Part shown: positions 9,877-19,388 of the stretch, piece after piece
Layout of the letters: every line of letters begins with the position of its first letter
Position numbering within the stretch: the stretch's first letter is position 1
NCBI GenBank assembly: GCA_964035015.1
Contig: OZ036008.1
Span: 261,001 to 325,000, forward strand
DNA from: Corallium rubrum
Taxonomy: Eukaryota; Cnidaria; Anthozoa; Scleralcyonacea; Coralliidae
DNA: 64,000 bases
Reading direction: 5' to 3'
Program-made: the position numbers and the translations under genes
The notes under the pieces: model-generated
Told to the model about the DNA's origin: nothing
Database searches by the model: none
Seen by the model: only the letters and a program-made list of their open reading frames with translations

Positions 9877-10692
9877 TCAAAGTTCTCTCAAAAAATTTTC
9901 AAATTCTTCGAACGTTGTAAATCCCATAACCTTCGAGTCATCTGTTTGCCTTAACAGCATCTTACCATTAACAGTCCAGATGTGGCTCCATTTCTTAGAA
10001 CGTTTAAATTCGTTGATCTTTCCAAACAGTTTTCGTCGGTATGGAGTTAACGATTCATTAATGTAGATTGTATTGGACTTGTGGATTGATCGTCCATATT
10101 CATTAGCAATACAAGGAATGTCTTTTGATCTTCTCCCACTCAATTGATTTCTCCGTTTGTAATATTCGTCTTTCTTATCCCTATGCACGAATTTTGCAAT
10201 GATTCTGTTAGGCACTTTTTTGGTAGGAGGCAGTCTATGAGCGGTTGAGATGTGGTATTCGCTCACTTCAATTCCCATCATTTCTCCGACCTCAACAACA
10301 ATTTTCTTTGGATCATCTGTTGGCGAGATTGGTACTCCAGTGATCTCAATACAGTCGCGTCGCTGATACTGTTGTACACTGTCGATTAGGACTTGCTGGT
10401 TGTAGGTGCTATTCTCGGCTGTTTCCATTCGTTCTTCTAACTTCTTTATCGACTGAGAAGCTTCTGCGACGTGTTTCTTGGTCGTTTGAAGAGACTCTTT
10501 GAAATTATCAAAGTCAGTTGCTAGAAACCCTTGTGATCGTTCAATTTCAGCACACTTCATATTGCGAGTCTTTATCTCGTCTTTAATACTATCAAATTCA
10601 ACTTTAAACTCTTTCTTAATACTAGGCAAGAATTCTCTTTCCCATATTTGTTTTAGAGAAGCAATTGTCAAGTGTTCTACTTTAGGCGGCAT
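9877..10692 (-). CDS. LINE ORF1 RNA-binding protein
   Basis: The product is an intact 271-residue frame. Residues ~55-100 form a coiled coil (SQSIKKLEERMETAENSTYN), followed by an RRM-like domain (CIEITGVPISPTDDPKKIVV ... HRLPPTKKVPNRIIAKFVHR) and a basic C-terminal domain with NESLTPYRRKLFGKINEF. This is the layout of LINE ORF1 proteins (Transposase_22-like) that coat LINE RNA as trimers. It is the only unbroken gene of this LINE. The start at 10692 lies just inside the 5' end of the element. Confidence 0.75.
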   Translation of the reverse strand: MPPKVEHLTIASLKQIWEREFLPSIKKEFKVEFDSIKDEIKTRNMKCAEIERSQGFLATDFDNFKESLQTTKKHVAEASQSIKKLEERMETAENSTYNQQVLIDSVQQYQRRDCIEITGVPISPTDDPKKIVVEVGEMMGIEVSEYHISTAHRLPPTKKVPNRIIAKFVHRDKKDEYYKRRNQLSGRRSKDIPCIANEYGRSIHKSNTIYINESLTPYRRKLFGKINEFKRSKKWSHIWTVNGKMLLRQTDDSKVMGFTTFEEFENFLREL

Positions 10693-10739
10693 ATTTAGAG
10701 CTAGTTAGGTAGAGCTCTCAAAAACACGTCCGTACCACT

Positions 10740-10906
10740 CTCCATCATTACAAGCGGTCTTACTAACCACTTACTGTACTTGCATCAGACCTATTATGGA
10801 ATACGCGTGCGAAGTTTGGCATTATTCCCTTCCTGACTACCTTAGCCTTCAAATCGAACACGTCCAAAAAAGAGCGCTTCATATCATTTTTCCATCCACA
10901 CGGGAC
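10740..10906 (+). pseudogene. LINE reverse transcriptase, right piece of a split copy
   Basis: The frame gives TYCTCIRPIMEYACEVWHYS then LPDYLSLQIEHVQKRALHII, the C-terminal region of Jockey/CR1 reverse transcriptases (IRP-EYA--VW, VQKRALRI motifs). It continues the plus-strand piece at 5865-6100, so the two were one gene before the minus-strand LINE entered. Confidence 0.7.
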
Positions 10907-10910
10907 GAAA

Positions 10911-11470
10911 AGTTAGATTTGCAACAAATTTGCATGCTTGCAAATTTATTGAAAATTTAATAAACTAAATTTGCACAACTTTGCACATGTGTATTTTCAA
11001 CTTTGCACTTAATCAAATTTGCATCATCTTTACCCATAATTTTGCACCCATGCAAATTTAATACAAAATTTGCATTAGATTGGGACATAGTGCAAATTTA
11101 GTGCAAATATGACAACTAAATTTGCAAACTTTGTGCACGTGTATTTTCAACTTTGCAGATTGAAAGTTTGCAACAAATTTGCACACACATTTGCATACGA
11201 AAAATTCAATTGCAAATCTGTAGTTAAATTTGCATTAAATTTGCAATATAGTGCAAAGTTACTGCAAATATAACGTTACACAAATCAAATTTGCACACGT
11301 GCTATTTCATCTTTGCATAGTCCAGATTTGCAACAAATTTGCACACACATTTGCATGTGAAAAATTCAATTGCAAATCCGTAGTTAAATTTGCATTAAAT
11401 TTGCACTATAGTGCAAAGTTACTGCAAAGGTAATACGCCAAAATTGCACAACTTAACGCAATACAATAAT
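10911..11470. repeat. TTTGCA-rich degenerate tandem array
   Basis: Dozens of AAATTTGCA / TGCAAATTT strings recur every 10-30 bases, in blocks of roughly 75-140 bases sharing CACACATTTGCAT, TTCAATTGCAAATC and ATAGTGCAAAGTTACTGCAA. No coding sense. The last block (11230-11470) recurs at 11930-12190. Confidence 0.8.
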
Positions 11471-11552
11471 TTACAACGTCTTACGTTTTAAAGATTTTAT
11501 AAAGAGATTTTCTATAGAGCCTTTTAACAAAATAAATATCAGTCTTCCTTTA

Positions 11553-11924
11553 GAAAACATAAATACTTTTTGCGGCACTGCTGTCATAATTCGATGTTTC
11601 CATCGATGCGTCATCGGAAGTCGTCGGATTAAAGTCGGAGGCTTCTTCAATTCATAGTTTTGTTGGCCAATCATATCTCAAGAAATGTCCCTCTAAAACA
11701 CACTAATTCATGCAAGAAGATGGCGGGTTGGTTTAGTCTGATTGGACACAAGGAAAAAATCCATCTTTTTATAGTGAACATCTACAAAAAACGTCGTCAT
11801 TTGTCATCAAAGTGGTGCCTTAGGAAACCTCTGATGGTTATCCCGTACTATCTGTCTAAATATGTGAATTTTTGACGTCAAAAAAGCTTGTTAAACACTG
11901 CAGTAACGGCACTGTACAAACAAA
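11553..11924. repeat. Dispersed repeat, copy A
   Basis: The ~370-base segment from GAAAACATAAATAC to GCACTGTACAAACAAA is repeated in the same direction at 12952-13318 with few changes. It contains a 50-codon frame (AAGATGGCGGGTTGG start, MAGWFSL... ...VIPYYLS) conserved in both copies, but the frame has no recognised motif and most likely reflects recent duplication. Confidence 0.8.
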
Positions 11925-12260
11925 TCTTTAGTTAAATTTGCATTAAATTTGCAATATAGTGCAACGTTACTGCAAATATAACGTTACACAAATCAAATTT
12001 GCACATGTGTTCTTTCATCTTTGTATAGTCCAGATTTGCAACAAATTTGCACACACATTTGCAAGTAAAAAATTCAATTGCAAATTCGTAGTTAAATTTG
12101 CATTAAATTTGCACTATAGTGCAAAGTTACTGCAAAGGTAATACGCCAAAATTGCACAAACTTAACGCAATACAGTAATTTACAACGTCGTACGTTTTGA
12201 AGATTTTATAAAGAGATTTTCCATAGATATTTTTAAGGAAATAAATATCAGTCTTCCTTT
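11925..12260. repeat. Second TTTGCA array block
   Basis: This direct repeat of 11230-11550 includes GTTAAATTTGCATTAAATTT, ATAGTGCAA-GTTACTGCAA and the trailing CAGTCTTCCTTTAGA. With the flanking 370-base repeats it shows a larger composite unit has been duplicated. Confidence 0.75.
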
Positions 12261-12951
12261 AGATTACGATTGTTTTGAGTGCATTTGGTGTCAAAATTTA
12301 ATTTGCCTATGAAGGTAAATTTAGAGCAAATTTGAAAAGAGATTTGCACGACTTTGCCCAATAGTTTATTCAACTTTACTGTTTTAAACATCGCTAATAG
12401 CTTTGCTCAAGTTAATTTTTAATGCAAATTCGTCATTAAATTGGCCAACTTTGACGCCGTTGCAAATTTATAGTAAATTATCAGAGTCTGATTTACCTGA
12501 GCGCGTTCTTTTGAGATGAAAACGATACACCTGTATAAGAATATTATGTCAACAATGAAAACATAGTTTTGAATCTGGGCATCTCTTGTATAGTTGTTTG
12601 CTAGGAACTTCTATATTGATGGACGACATTCTCATACAAGCGAAAATCTGTTTCCGTGTACTACAGTTACCACAGTTAGCGCTTTTTTCACCGTGAACAT
12701 TGCTAAGCGGATACCGAAACCAAGGTACCAAATTTAAACCTATTGCAACGACGGCTAAATAGAGATTTAGCTGAATTATGTGATGTTTTTTTACATATAA
12801 TACGATATCTACATACTAGAATGTCTATATAGCCTGTATATCCTGGGGCACCCCCTGGTCAACAAGAAACAACACAAATGCCTAAAATATGCTTATACAC
12901 AACAAGGCAGTACAGCAAGGCATTTGCCTAAATATGAAAAAGTATGCTAAG
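12261..12951. other. AT-rich spacer between repeat copies
   Basis: A few more TTTGCA-like strings occur to ~12480. Nothing else recognised. Confidence 0.5.
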
Positions 12952-13318
12952 AAAACATAAATACGTTTTGCGGCACTGCTGTCACCATTCTATGTTTCCA
13001 TCGATGCGTCATCGGAAGTCGTCGGATTAAAGTCGGTGGCTTGTTCATAGTTTTGTTGGCCAATCATATCACAAGAAATTTCCCGCTAAAACACACTAAT
13101 TCAAGCAAGAAGATGGCGGGTTGGTTTAGTCTGAATGGACACAAAGAAAAAATCCATCTTTTTGTAGTGAACATCTACAAAAAACGTCGTCATCTGTCAT
13201 CAAAGTGGTGCCTTAGGAAACCTCTGTTGGTTATCCCGTACTATCTGTCCGAATATGTAGATTTTTGACGTCAAAAAAGCTTGTTAAACACTGCAGTGAC
13301 GGCACTGTACAAACAAAA
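12952..13318. repeat. Dispersed repeat, copy B
   Basis: This is a direct repeat of 11553-11924; see that entry. Differences are scattered substitutions plus an ~8-base deletion (TTCAATTC missing near 13046). Confidence 0.8.
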
Positions 13319-14451
13319 ACTGGAAACGAAGATTGATCCCGACAAACGACGCCAAAAAGTTGTAGAAATCGCGTTACTTTGATAAAAAGAGGTTAGTAAA
13401 CTGAAGGAGTGTGAACTATTAGTAATTGTATTCTGTATCTTGGATTAAATTCCAGTATTCCACAGCGGGGAAAATAGCGTTTGTATCTTCGAAGTCTACG
13501 AAAAATATAAGCTTAAATTTTGACAGTGTTTGACCCATACATCAAATATCTAAGTTTGGCATGTAAAAACAAGTTAAATCATTACTAGTTTTTGCTTTTT
13601 ATAAATGTATTTTGTAAGTTAAAACATTTTGTGGATACTCTTTGCAACTCTTTGTTTTATAAATAAAAGTTTAAACATTAAAGGCTTTTTCAATTTTTTT
13701 GGGCCAGAGTTTAACTATAGAACACCAAACATGAAGACAGAAAGATATTCTACCAACTAAACAAAACAAGTAAATAGAAAGAAACAATTTGTTTATTTTT
13801 AAGTGCAGCTAAACCCATACCTACCTAAAATACGTTCTACTATCGAGTGGGATATTCTATTAAGCCGGATTTTTGAGAAAAGTGAGAGAAAAAGTAAAAT
13901 ATTGCCAGAAAAATTGCATTGCTCTAAATAAATGACATTGAAAATGATAATTTCAACATAATGAAAAGAACTCACTGAACAAAAAGGTTAAATTAAACCA
14001 ATATTTGTTCCAATAACCCAAATTTAAACATTAATAAATTGATCTCTTTGTAGGAAATACAACAAAGAAATCATGTCAGAATAAGAAAATAATAACTTTA
14101 GCTAAAATTACGAATTATTTTCAAAAATATAGTTATTACAGATTGCAAAATATCACAAAAACCGTGCAAGCTTTTAATCAACAAAAAACAACACACAGAA
14201 ACTAAGCAGAATAATCATTTTTATTCAGAAGAGTAGCAAGAAAGAAAATATTAAAGAAGTAATAAGCATTTCTACATATAATCTGTGATTATTATATGTA
14301 CACATATAAATTGTGCATAATTCTTTATTACTAAATAGTTCTTCCACAGTTTCAAAGTTCAAGCAATTATTATATTACTAAATAGAGAATTATGAATAGA
14401 CTAATACAAGTTACATGTCAAACATGTTAAACTTCAATAAATTAAACTCAT
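13319..14451. other. AT-rich non-coding stretch
   Basis: No frame over 60 codons, no recognisable RNA gene and no clear repeat. Base composition is markedly AT-rich. Confidence 0.5.
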
Positions 14452-14601
14452 TATAGTCAATAAGTTTATAAACGTTCTTCCTCGAGAATTCGAGGACATG
14501 TTAAAACCCAAAATTAAACATTATAGTCAATAATACTTTATACAGTATGTTTGTCCTCGAGAAGTCGAGGACATGTTAAAACCCAAAATCAAACATATTA
14601 T
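14452..14601. repeat. ~72-base tandem duplication at the Polinton insertion site
   Basis: ATTATAGTCAATAA followed by CCTCGAGAA(T/G)TCGAGGACATG and TTAAAACCCAAAAT occurs twice in tandem, and a third partial unit begins at the Polinton boundary. The last six bases, TATTAT (14596-14601), are the expected target duplication of copy 1; its partner is not found because the right end of copy 1 is missing. Confidence 0.7.
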
Positions 14602-14824
14602 AGTAGTATAGAACTTGAGGTTGCCGGCGCATTTTCTTTTTATTTTGCCAAAAACAGCCTCAGAATTTTGGGATTCGACGGGAAGAGATGTTTGAAAGGG
14701 TGGACTGTTTTTTTCACTTTTCAAAGTATAAGCAGACCGAAAAATGGGTTTTTGAGGGATACGACAGACCCCAGTTTTTTGAAAACGCTTCAGAACGATC
14801 AGGGTTTTGGTTTTGACACACAAA
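14602..14824. repeat. Left terminal repeat of Polinton copy 1
   Basis: The first ~18 bases equal those of copy 2. Further in only islands are shared (AAAACAGCC, AAGTATAAGCA), and the distance to the first stop codon is 223 bases instead of 463. The terminal repeat is therefore a different sequence variant from copies 0 and 2. Confidence 0.75.
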
Positions 14825-15411
14825 TCATTTAGTTTCCGATTTTTGTTCAGCTACTTTTGTTTTATGTTGGTACACATGTTTTCCCACAGTTATACCTCCA
14901 GATAGCAGTCCGAGACATGGTATGTATGGCGTGATCATGGCCACAACTTTACCAACGTCACTTTTTAACAGTTTATCTTTTTGTAACTCGTTGTCTAGCG
15001 CCTCAGAGCTTTCTACGGCGTCCAAACCACCGAGAACATTAGAGAATCTACTGATCAGCATATCAGTCAGGAATTCATTAGCTCTTTCCATCCTTCTGGC
15101 TTCATATTCAGCGTACAACTCATCCACGACCTTTACCGTCGCCTTTTTGATGTAGCTGACTGACTGAGTTATCTCACCATCCTCTGATAATTTTATCAGC
15201 TCACTTCTCTTCTTATTGGTGTCATCGGTTGGTGGAGGTGTTGGGTTGGTTTCCTCAGTCTTTTTTAGATCATTGACGAGCTCATCGACGAGGTTGGGGA
15301 TTTCAGTAGGTATTTCCGTTTCTAGTTCCACAACAGATGTCTCGACTGGTTCCACAGCGGATGCCTTGATTTTTCCCCAACTTTTACCGTTTTAGTTTTC
15401 TTCTCAGCCAT
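14825..15411 (-). pseudogene. Polinton left-end membrane protein (copy 1), frameshifted
   Basis: The product has a basic start (MAEKKTKTVKVG), a Pro/Thr/Glu-rich linker (TEETNPTPPPTDD), an amphipathic helical region (YAEYEARRMERANEFLTDML) and one membrane segment, VVAMITPYIPCLGLLSGGIT, before a short polar tail. The ATG at 15411 matches that of copy 2, but one base is missing in the A-run near 15372, so the long frame (15355-14825) is out of register with the start. It is the last gene of the leftward block, 4 bases after the ATPase stop. Function unknown; virion membrane or packaging accessory is a guess from position. Confidence 0.65.
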
Positions 15412-15415
15412 CTTA

Positions 15416-16024
15416 CTATAGACCAGATTCTGGGATGACCACCTTATACGCGTACGGATGCCTTAACATAATTTCAAGTCTGGCGTATTTGTTCTCTTTT
15501 AACTTTTTAGTTACCTCCATAACCTCATCACGATCTAAGCCACCCAGGTAGCCATCAGTAATAACCTTCATGTCGGTTTTGTTGGGGTTGTAGAACGTTA
15601 CTAACTTACTGATATTCTCCCTATAAGGTTTTGTGATAGCCGTTAGCTGTTGTGTGATTACAATAGTTGAGAGATTGTAGTGCCGGGCGCTGAAGGCTAA
15701 TTTAACCAACTCACTTGTTCTGTTCTTTACGGGTTGTCCACTGGTACAGTCGTCGAGGGCTATCAATGTTCTAGACCCCCTGAACATTTCAACAATGTGT
15801 TTCAGTATAGTTTCAACGTCATCCTGACTACACTCCACAGCGATGAAGTCCGGGTCGGGGGTATACTTCCAGGTACCATAGGTTTTGTTCCAGCTGAACG
15901 TTGGACAGAGCAGAACGATGTAGTCGAAGAATCCGAAGTAATCGTCTTCTAACATCTTCAGAAAATACCAGGTTTTCCCACAAGCCGTCATACCAACGAC
16001 CAACGTATGGAATGGGTGATCCAT
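15416..16024 (-). CDS. Genome-packaging ATPase (FtsK/HerA type), copy 1
   Basis: This 202-residue P-loop ATPase has Walker A GMTACGKT at residues 11-18 and Walker B TLIALDD at ~86-92, with a sensor-like TIVITQQ at ~125. It matches the short packaging ATPases of Polintons and related viruses (A32-like family), which pump DNA into preformed capsids. The start codon abuts the capsid gene's stop with no gap (AGTATTAAATGG), a fixed arrangement also in copy 2. The frame is intact, with all key residues present. Confidence 0.85.
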   Translation of the reverse strand: MDHPFHTLVVGMTACGKTWYFLKMLEDDYFGFFDYIVLLCPTFSWNKTYGTWKYTPDPDFIAVECSQDDVETILKHIVEMFRGSRTLIALDDCTSGQPVKNRTSELVKLAFSARHYNLSTIVITQQLTAITKPYRENISKLVTFYNPNKTDMKVITDGYLGGLDRDEVMEVTKKLKENKYARLEIMLRHPYAYKVVIPESGL

Positions 16025-17266
16025 TTAATACTGAATTGATTTTAGATTTTTGTTTACCATATTTACCAAACCATCACTCAGCACAAAGATCCGACAGACT
16101 ACATCGGCCACAGTCACCTTTTTGGTGATCTCGATCAGGACCCCAGACTGTGTATTAACGATCCTTTTTCCAGTCCCAACACTGTCGCGGTCCTCAATAC
16201 TTCTCAATTCAATCGTCAGAGCGAAGGCGTCCTTGTAGAACTTTTGGATTGTCATAAACTGATCCGTGTTTTCCTTCCCACCGAATAGTCTTTTTGCCTC
16301 ATCATAGAACTGACTTTTTTGGATCCCTTGACTGAAGACAGCGTTGGGTACACCCTCGATTGTTAGCTTAACACTTTCGATGTTTGGATAGACGTATTCC
16401 TCACTATCAGTTAGGGTTTTATTTGCGAACATCATTACGATTGCTTTCATAGACTTCCGTGGAAGGTTAATGTGCTCGTTGATTAAGGTTGATCCAGCCG
16501 CCCATTCAGTTGACTTCATTAGTGTTACGTGTTCGTAGGACAGCGATCGACCAGTTGTGTACAGCGAGGTTATTTCGCTGGCGATGTCGGTGTTATCAAT
16601 CGTCTCATACTCCAGTTCCAGGTTTTCCAGTGTGTACCCATCAACAGTCTCACTTGACTGGGCCACCATAATGTCAGAGGCTTTTGGTAAACTAATGACG
16701 TAGCGGAAGTTGTTATACATTTCAAAGGGAGCATAGAGTCCATGATCCCCAAGGATTTTATCCAATCTCACCCTCAGTTTCGTCCCATGGATTGTGAGCA
16801 TCAAAGCGGCAGCCACCTTCTCAGCGTCCCCAGAGGAAGCCCCACTATCGTCCTTAGACATCAGCTTTCTCAAGTTCTCTGGACCAATTCCATACCCAAC
16901 CATCTGATCCCTTAGACTCTTTGGTAGCCAGAGATCCCTGTACATGCCGAAAACACTCTCACCCGTGTTGTCGTAAGCAGTCTCGCCGGCTAGCTTGACG
17001 ACCAACATCTCAACCAGAAGCCTGGAGAAATTGTTTAGGAACCATGACTTGGTGTTCATGTTCTTAAAGTCGGACAATAAATGAAAGCTACCCGGGACCA
17101 AACAACTATCAGGATTTAGCTTTGGTATGTCGATGTAGAGGTCCTCACCAGGGTTGACTTTGTTGGGGTTCATGGTGATCGTATGTCTTGTTCTACTTCC
17201 CTTGATTTCCGACATCTTCGCTCGTCTAAATCCAGGTGACAGCTCTGTCTGACTTCTTTTGGTCAT
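16025..17266 (-). CDS. Major capsid protein candidate (double jelly-roll), copy 1
   Basis: The frame is an intact 413 residues, placed directly before the packaging ATPase as in other Polintons. Composition is beta-rich without membrane segments, and conserved-looking blocks include TRHTITMNPNKVNPGE, GYTLENLELEYETI and YVYPNIESVKLTIEGVPNAV, the last resembling the C-terminal jelly-roll of Polinton/adintovirus capsid proteins. The predicted role is hexon-like trimers forming the shell. Start at 17266 follows GTAGTAT directly; a second Met at residue 18 is possible. Family assignment rests on recall of the motif and on gene order. Confidence 0.7.
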   Translation of the reverse strand: MTKRSQTELSPGFRRAKMSEIKGSRTRHTITMNPNKVNPGEDLYIDIPKLNPDSCLVPGSFHLLSDFKNMNTKSWFLNNFSRLLVEMLVVKLAGETAYDNTGESVFGMYRDLWLPKSLRDQMVGYGIGPENLRKLMSKDDSGASSGDAEKVAAALMLTIHGTKLRVRLDKILGDHGLYAPFEMYNNFRYVISLPKASDIMVAQSSETVDGYTLENLELEYETIDNTDIASEITSLYTTGRSLSYEHVTLMKSTEWAAGSTLINEHINLPRKSMKAIVMMFANKTLTDSEEYVYPNIESVKLTIEGVPNAVFSQGIQKSQFYDEAKRLFGGKENTDQFMTIQKFYKDAFALTIELRSIEDRDSVGTGKRIVNTQSGVLIEITKKVTVADVVCRIFVLSDGLVNMVNKNLKSIQY

Positions 17267-17283
17267 ATACTACATAACAGATT

Positions 17284-17541
17284 TTATTTTCTGTTTTTTC
17301 TGTTTTTCCAGTAGTCATACAATAACCACGTCATAGCTATAGCAAGAACCCACAGATTGTTGGCTAACCATGCTATCCCCTTTGCTCCCAAAGTGAAAGC
17401 CTGTGCTACTAGGCTGAACAGTGGTGCTAACAGAGGTCCCAAACTCTTACCCAGATTAGCGAGTGCCTTAGCGAAACCACCAACAGCTTTCGTTCCCCCC
17501 GAGACGACATTTCTGGCGGCAACAACTATTGTCCATTTCAT
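17284..17541 (-). pseudogene. Membrane-anchored protein remnant, internally deleted (copy 1)
   Basis: The 85-residue frame ends in a Gly/Ala-rich amphipathic stretch (GFAKALANLGKSLGPLLAPL), a hydrophobic segment and a C-terminal membrane helix (NNLWVLAIAMTWLLYDYW) with a basic tail. In copy 2 the same C-terminus belongs to a ~400-residue region starting with MAEGEDFEM at 36856. In copy 1 the ATG and first codons (MAEGGDYEM, from 17559) are joined, out of frame, to the membrane region, so about 0.9 kb has been lost at a GAAATG junction. Confidence 0.65.
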
Positions 17542-17566
17542 AGTCTCCTCCCTCAGCCATTATATA

Positions 17567-18256
17567 CTAGCCTATGTACAGCTCGAGCAGAACAGCTCCG
17601 ATCCCAACCGGTTGACCTACTGACTGATCATTGTTTCCACGGACCCTAAAGGTCATCTTACTATAAACACCCTTACGGATCTCAGCTTTCGACCCAATGT
17701 CTGTGTAGTGCTGTACGCTTCCTTTCAGACTCTGTTCAGAGGTTATTGGAAGAGTGCCAATCAGATTACTCCTCCTCCCATTGTCCAGACTTTTCTCGCT
17801 TTCAACAGCGTCACACAAGATCCTGACATACCTCAGTCCTTTGTTGATGTCCACCTGGTTTGGACTGTTCGTCCAACCACCACCACCAGCAGTTATCACA
17901 TCATTCTCACCAAACCCTAAAAGAAGACCCATCTTCCCAAGTTTCAGCTTTTCCGACGTTTTCAGTTTAGAAGTTCCGTTGTAAACATTCTTCCCGAACT
18001 CAACCGTACCACCAGATCCCCCGGCTAGAGTCTTAACGAACGTTTCCAACGCGTCAAAGTCCAGATAACCTTCGGTAGCGGGCGACTTCATATCACCAAA
18101 CCACACCGAGTCGTTCAGACCTGACACCACATTGTTATAGTTCCAGTACACCGTCGCTTTCTTCAGCATTATTTGTGGGGTCGAACCTGTCACCATGATA
18201 GGCTGTTCAAAGTAGACAGTCTTCTCGCCGTTTTCAATGAATAATGTTAGCCTCAT
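17567..18256 (-). CDS. Minor capsid (penton-like) protein candidate, copy 1
   Basis: This intact 229-residue frame is rich in predicted beta strands, opening MRLTLFIENGEKTVYFEQPI and closing GAVLLELYIG. The segment IMLKKATVYWNYNNV resembles the strand-plus-aromatic motif common in Polinton penton-type single jelly-roll proteins. Its place between the integrase and the capsid cluster also fits. A TATATACT string lies 7 bases before the ATG. The role would be the fivefold vertex. Similarity was judged by eye. Confidence 0.5.
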   Translation of the reverse strand: MRLTLFIENGEKTVYFEQPIMVTGSTPQIMLKKATVYWNYNNVVSGLNDSVWFGDMKSPATEGYLDFDALETFVKTLAGGSGGTVEFGKNVYNGTSKLKTSEKLKLGKMGLLLGFGENDVITAGGGGWTNSPNQVDINKGLRYVRILCDAVESEKSLDNGRRSNLIGTLPITSEQSLKGSVQHYTDIGSKAEIRKGVYSKMTFRVRGNNDQSVGQPVGIGAVLLELYIG

Positions 18257-18270
18257 CCTCAGAGTATATA

Positions 18271-19369
18271 TTAACCCAGGTTTTGTACGTCACTCTCAGG
18301 TATCCATGAGTTGTGCTTGTTGTCATAACCCAACCACTTGACCAACACCATCTCCCTTCCAGCGACTTTCTTCCTTTTCAGTACCTTCTCAATCTTATAA
18401 ACGTCATCCTTCTTATCCACCGGCGACAACTCCGAACCATAGAACTTTCCGATAATCGGTTCACCCTCAGCGTCCTCTATCTTGTAAACGTTTGGATCAC
18501 CACGGATGACCTTCGTTATCCTGAAGATTTCCTCAGTAAAGTTAGCCTCATAGCCTTTCGTAAATATACTCTTGTACTTTGACACCCTCACAGTGTCTCC
18601 GATTCGGAACTTGGGCAAGGGATGATCACCAAAATGGTGACCGAACAATGTACTCCAAACCTGATTCTCGTTTGACTTATTAACGCCCTTGGGCTTCAGC
18701 ATAACAACACTGTGTTTTGTGTTGTTATAACCCTCAACAAGGTCATCCAAAACATCAATCCACCTATAAGTCCCCTTGGTGTAGAAATACTTCCACATCA
18801 CAGTCTTAAGTGTTCTATTAAACCGTTCGACAATCGCTGCTTTCTTGTCCGAAAACGTACTGACGTACTCGACACCACGCTCCTTCAGTATGTCCTTCAC
18901 ACCGACGTTGTAAAACTCCTTCCCGTCGTCGAACTGGGCCAGGTCAGGGTAGTCACCAAATCTGTCTTTGAACTGTTTCATACAGCTCAGCCACAGCCCT
19001 GGTCATGTTACCCGTGTCCTTCCTGTAAACAGGAACGGCAAAAGCATACCGACTCAGAATTTCAACAGCCGTCAGAATCCAGTAGTACCCTTTGTTCTGG
19101 TTCTTGTACTTCCCCATATCAACCAAGTCCATCTGTATCTGCTCACCGAGGTGGTTGACGAACGTCTGTCTGAACTTATGCCTCCTCACAATCGGTTTGT
19201 ACCTCGTGTATGTGTCTTGTGTTTTCAGCCAATCCCTTACCACCTTCCTACTCACATCAAGACCTTCCTCCAATGCCCTCTGGTACAATCGTTCAGCTGA
19301 CTGATATCCTGTTTTCGGATTGTACCATATATCTCTCAGTTCCTGTTCTAGCCCAACCCCCAGATCCAT
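18271..19369 (-). pseudogene. Chromodomain integrase (copy 1), frameshifted
   Basis: The enzyme is a retroviral-type (rve) integrase. Visible are an N-terminal helical region (LYQRALEEG ... VRDWLKTQDTYTRYKP), catalytic Asp in IQMDLVDMGKY, Asp in LAQFDDGKEFYN, Glu in AAIVERFNRTLK, an SH3-like part (FRIGDTVRVSKYK) and a C-terminal chromodomain (YKIEKVLKRKKVAGREMVLV then KWLGYDNKHNSWIPE). It integrates the element, giving 6-bp duplications. One extra base near 18970-18975 splits it into 138- and 236-residue frames. The ATG at 19369 faces the rightward gene across a 19-bp gap. Confidence 0.85.
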
Positions 19370-19388
19370 ATAACCTAACCTTTGTTAT
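19370..19388. promoter_or_regulatory. 19-bp divergent start region, palindromic (copy 1)
   Basis: The integrase and the rightward surface-type gene start back to back. Including the two ATGs the sequence reads CATATAAC, 9 bases, GTTATATG, a perfect inverted repeat. Both start codons are thus embedded in TATA-like strings, and no room remains for ordinary promoters or leaders. Confidence 0.6.

Larger units (their letters stand above)
6101..10730 (-). mobile_element. Near full-length CR1/Jockey-type LINE
   Basis: The element reads right to left. ORF1 is at 10692-9877, ORF2 from 9822 to 6381, a 3' untranslated part with a TA microsatellite lies at 6380-6112, and an A-tail (T-run on the plus strand) ends it at ~6101. 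It splits an older plus-strand LINE gene (5865-6100 and 10740-10906). ORF2 is broken several times and carries a further truncated LINE at 7352-7803, so the copy cannot move on its own. The 5' end is estimated from where the older gene resumes; no target duplication was identified. Confidence 0.75.

Noticed and set aside
11660..13268. Conserved 50-75 residue frame in the two 370-bp repeats as a gene
   Set aside because: Conservation covers the whole repeat including non-coding parts, so it reflects duplication, not coding constraint.
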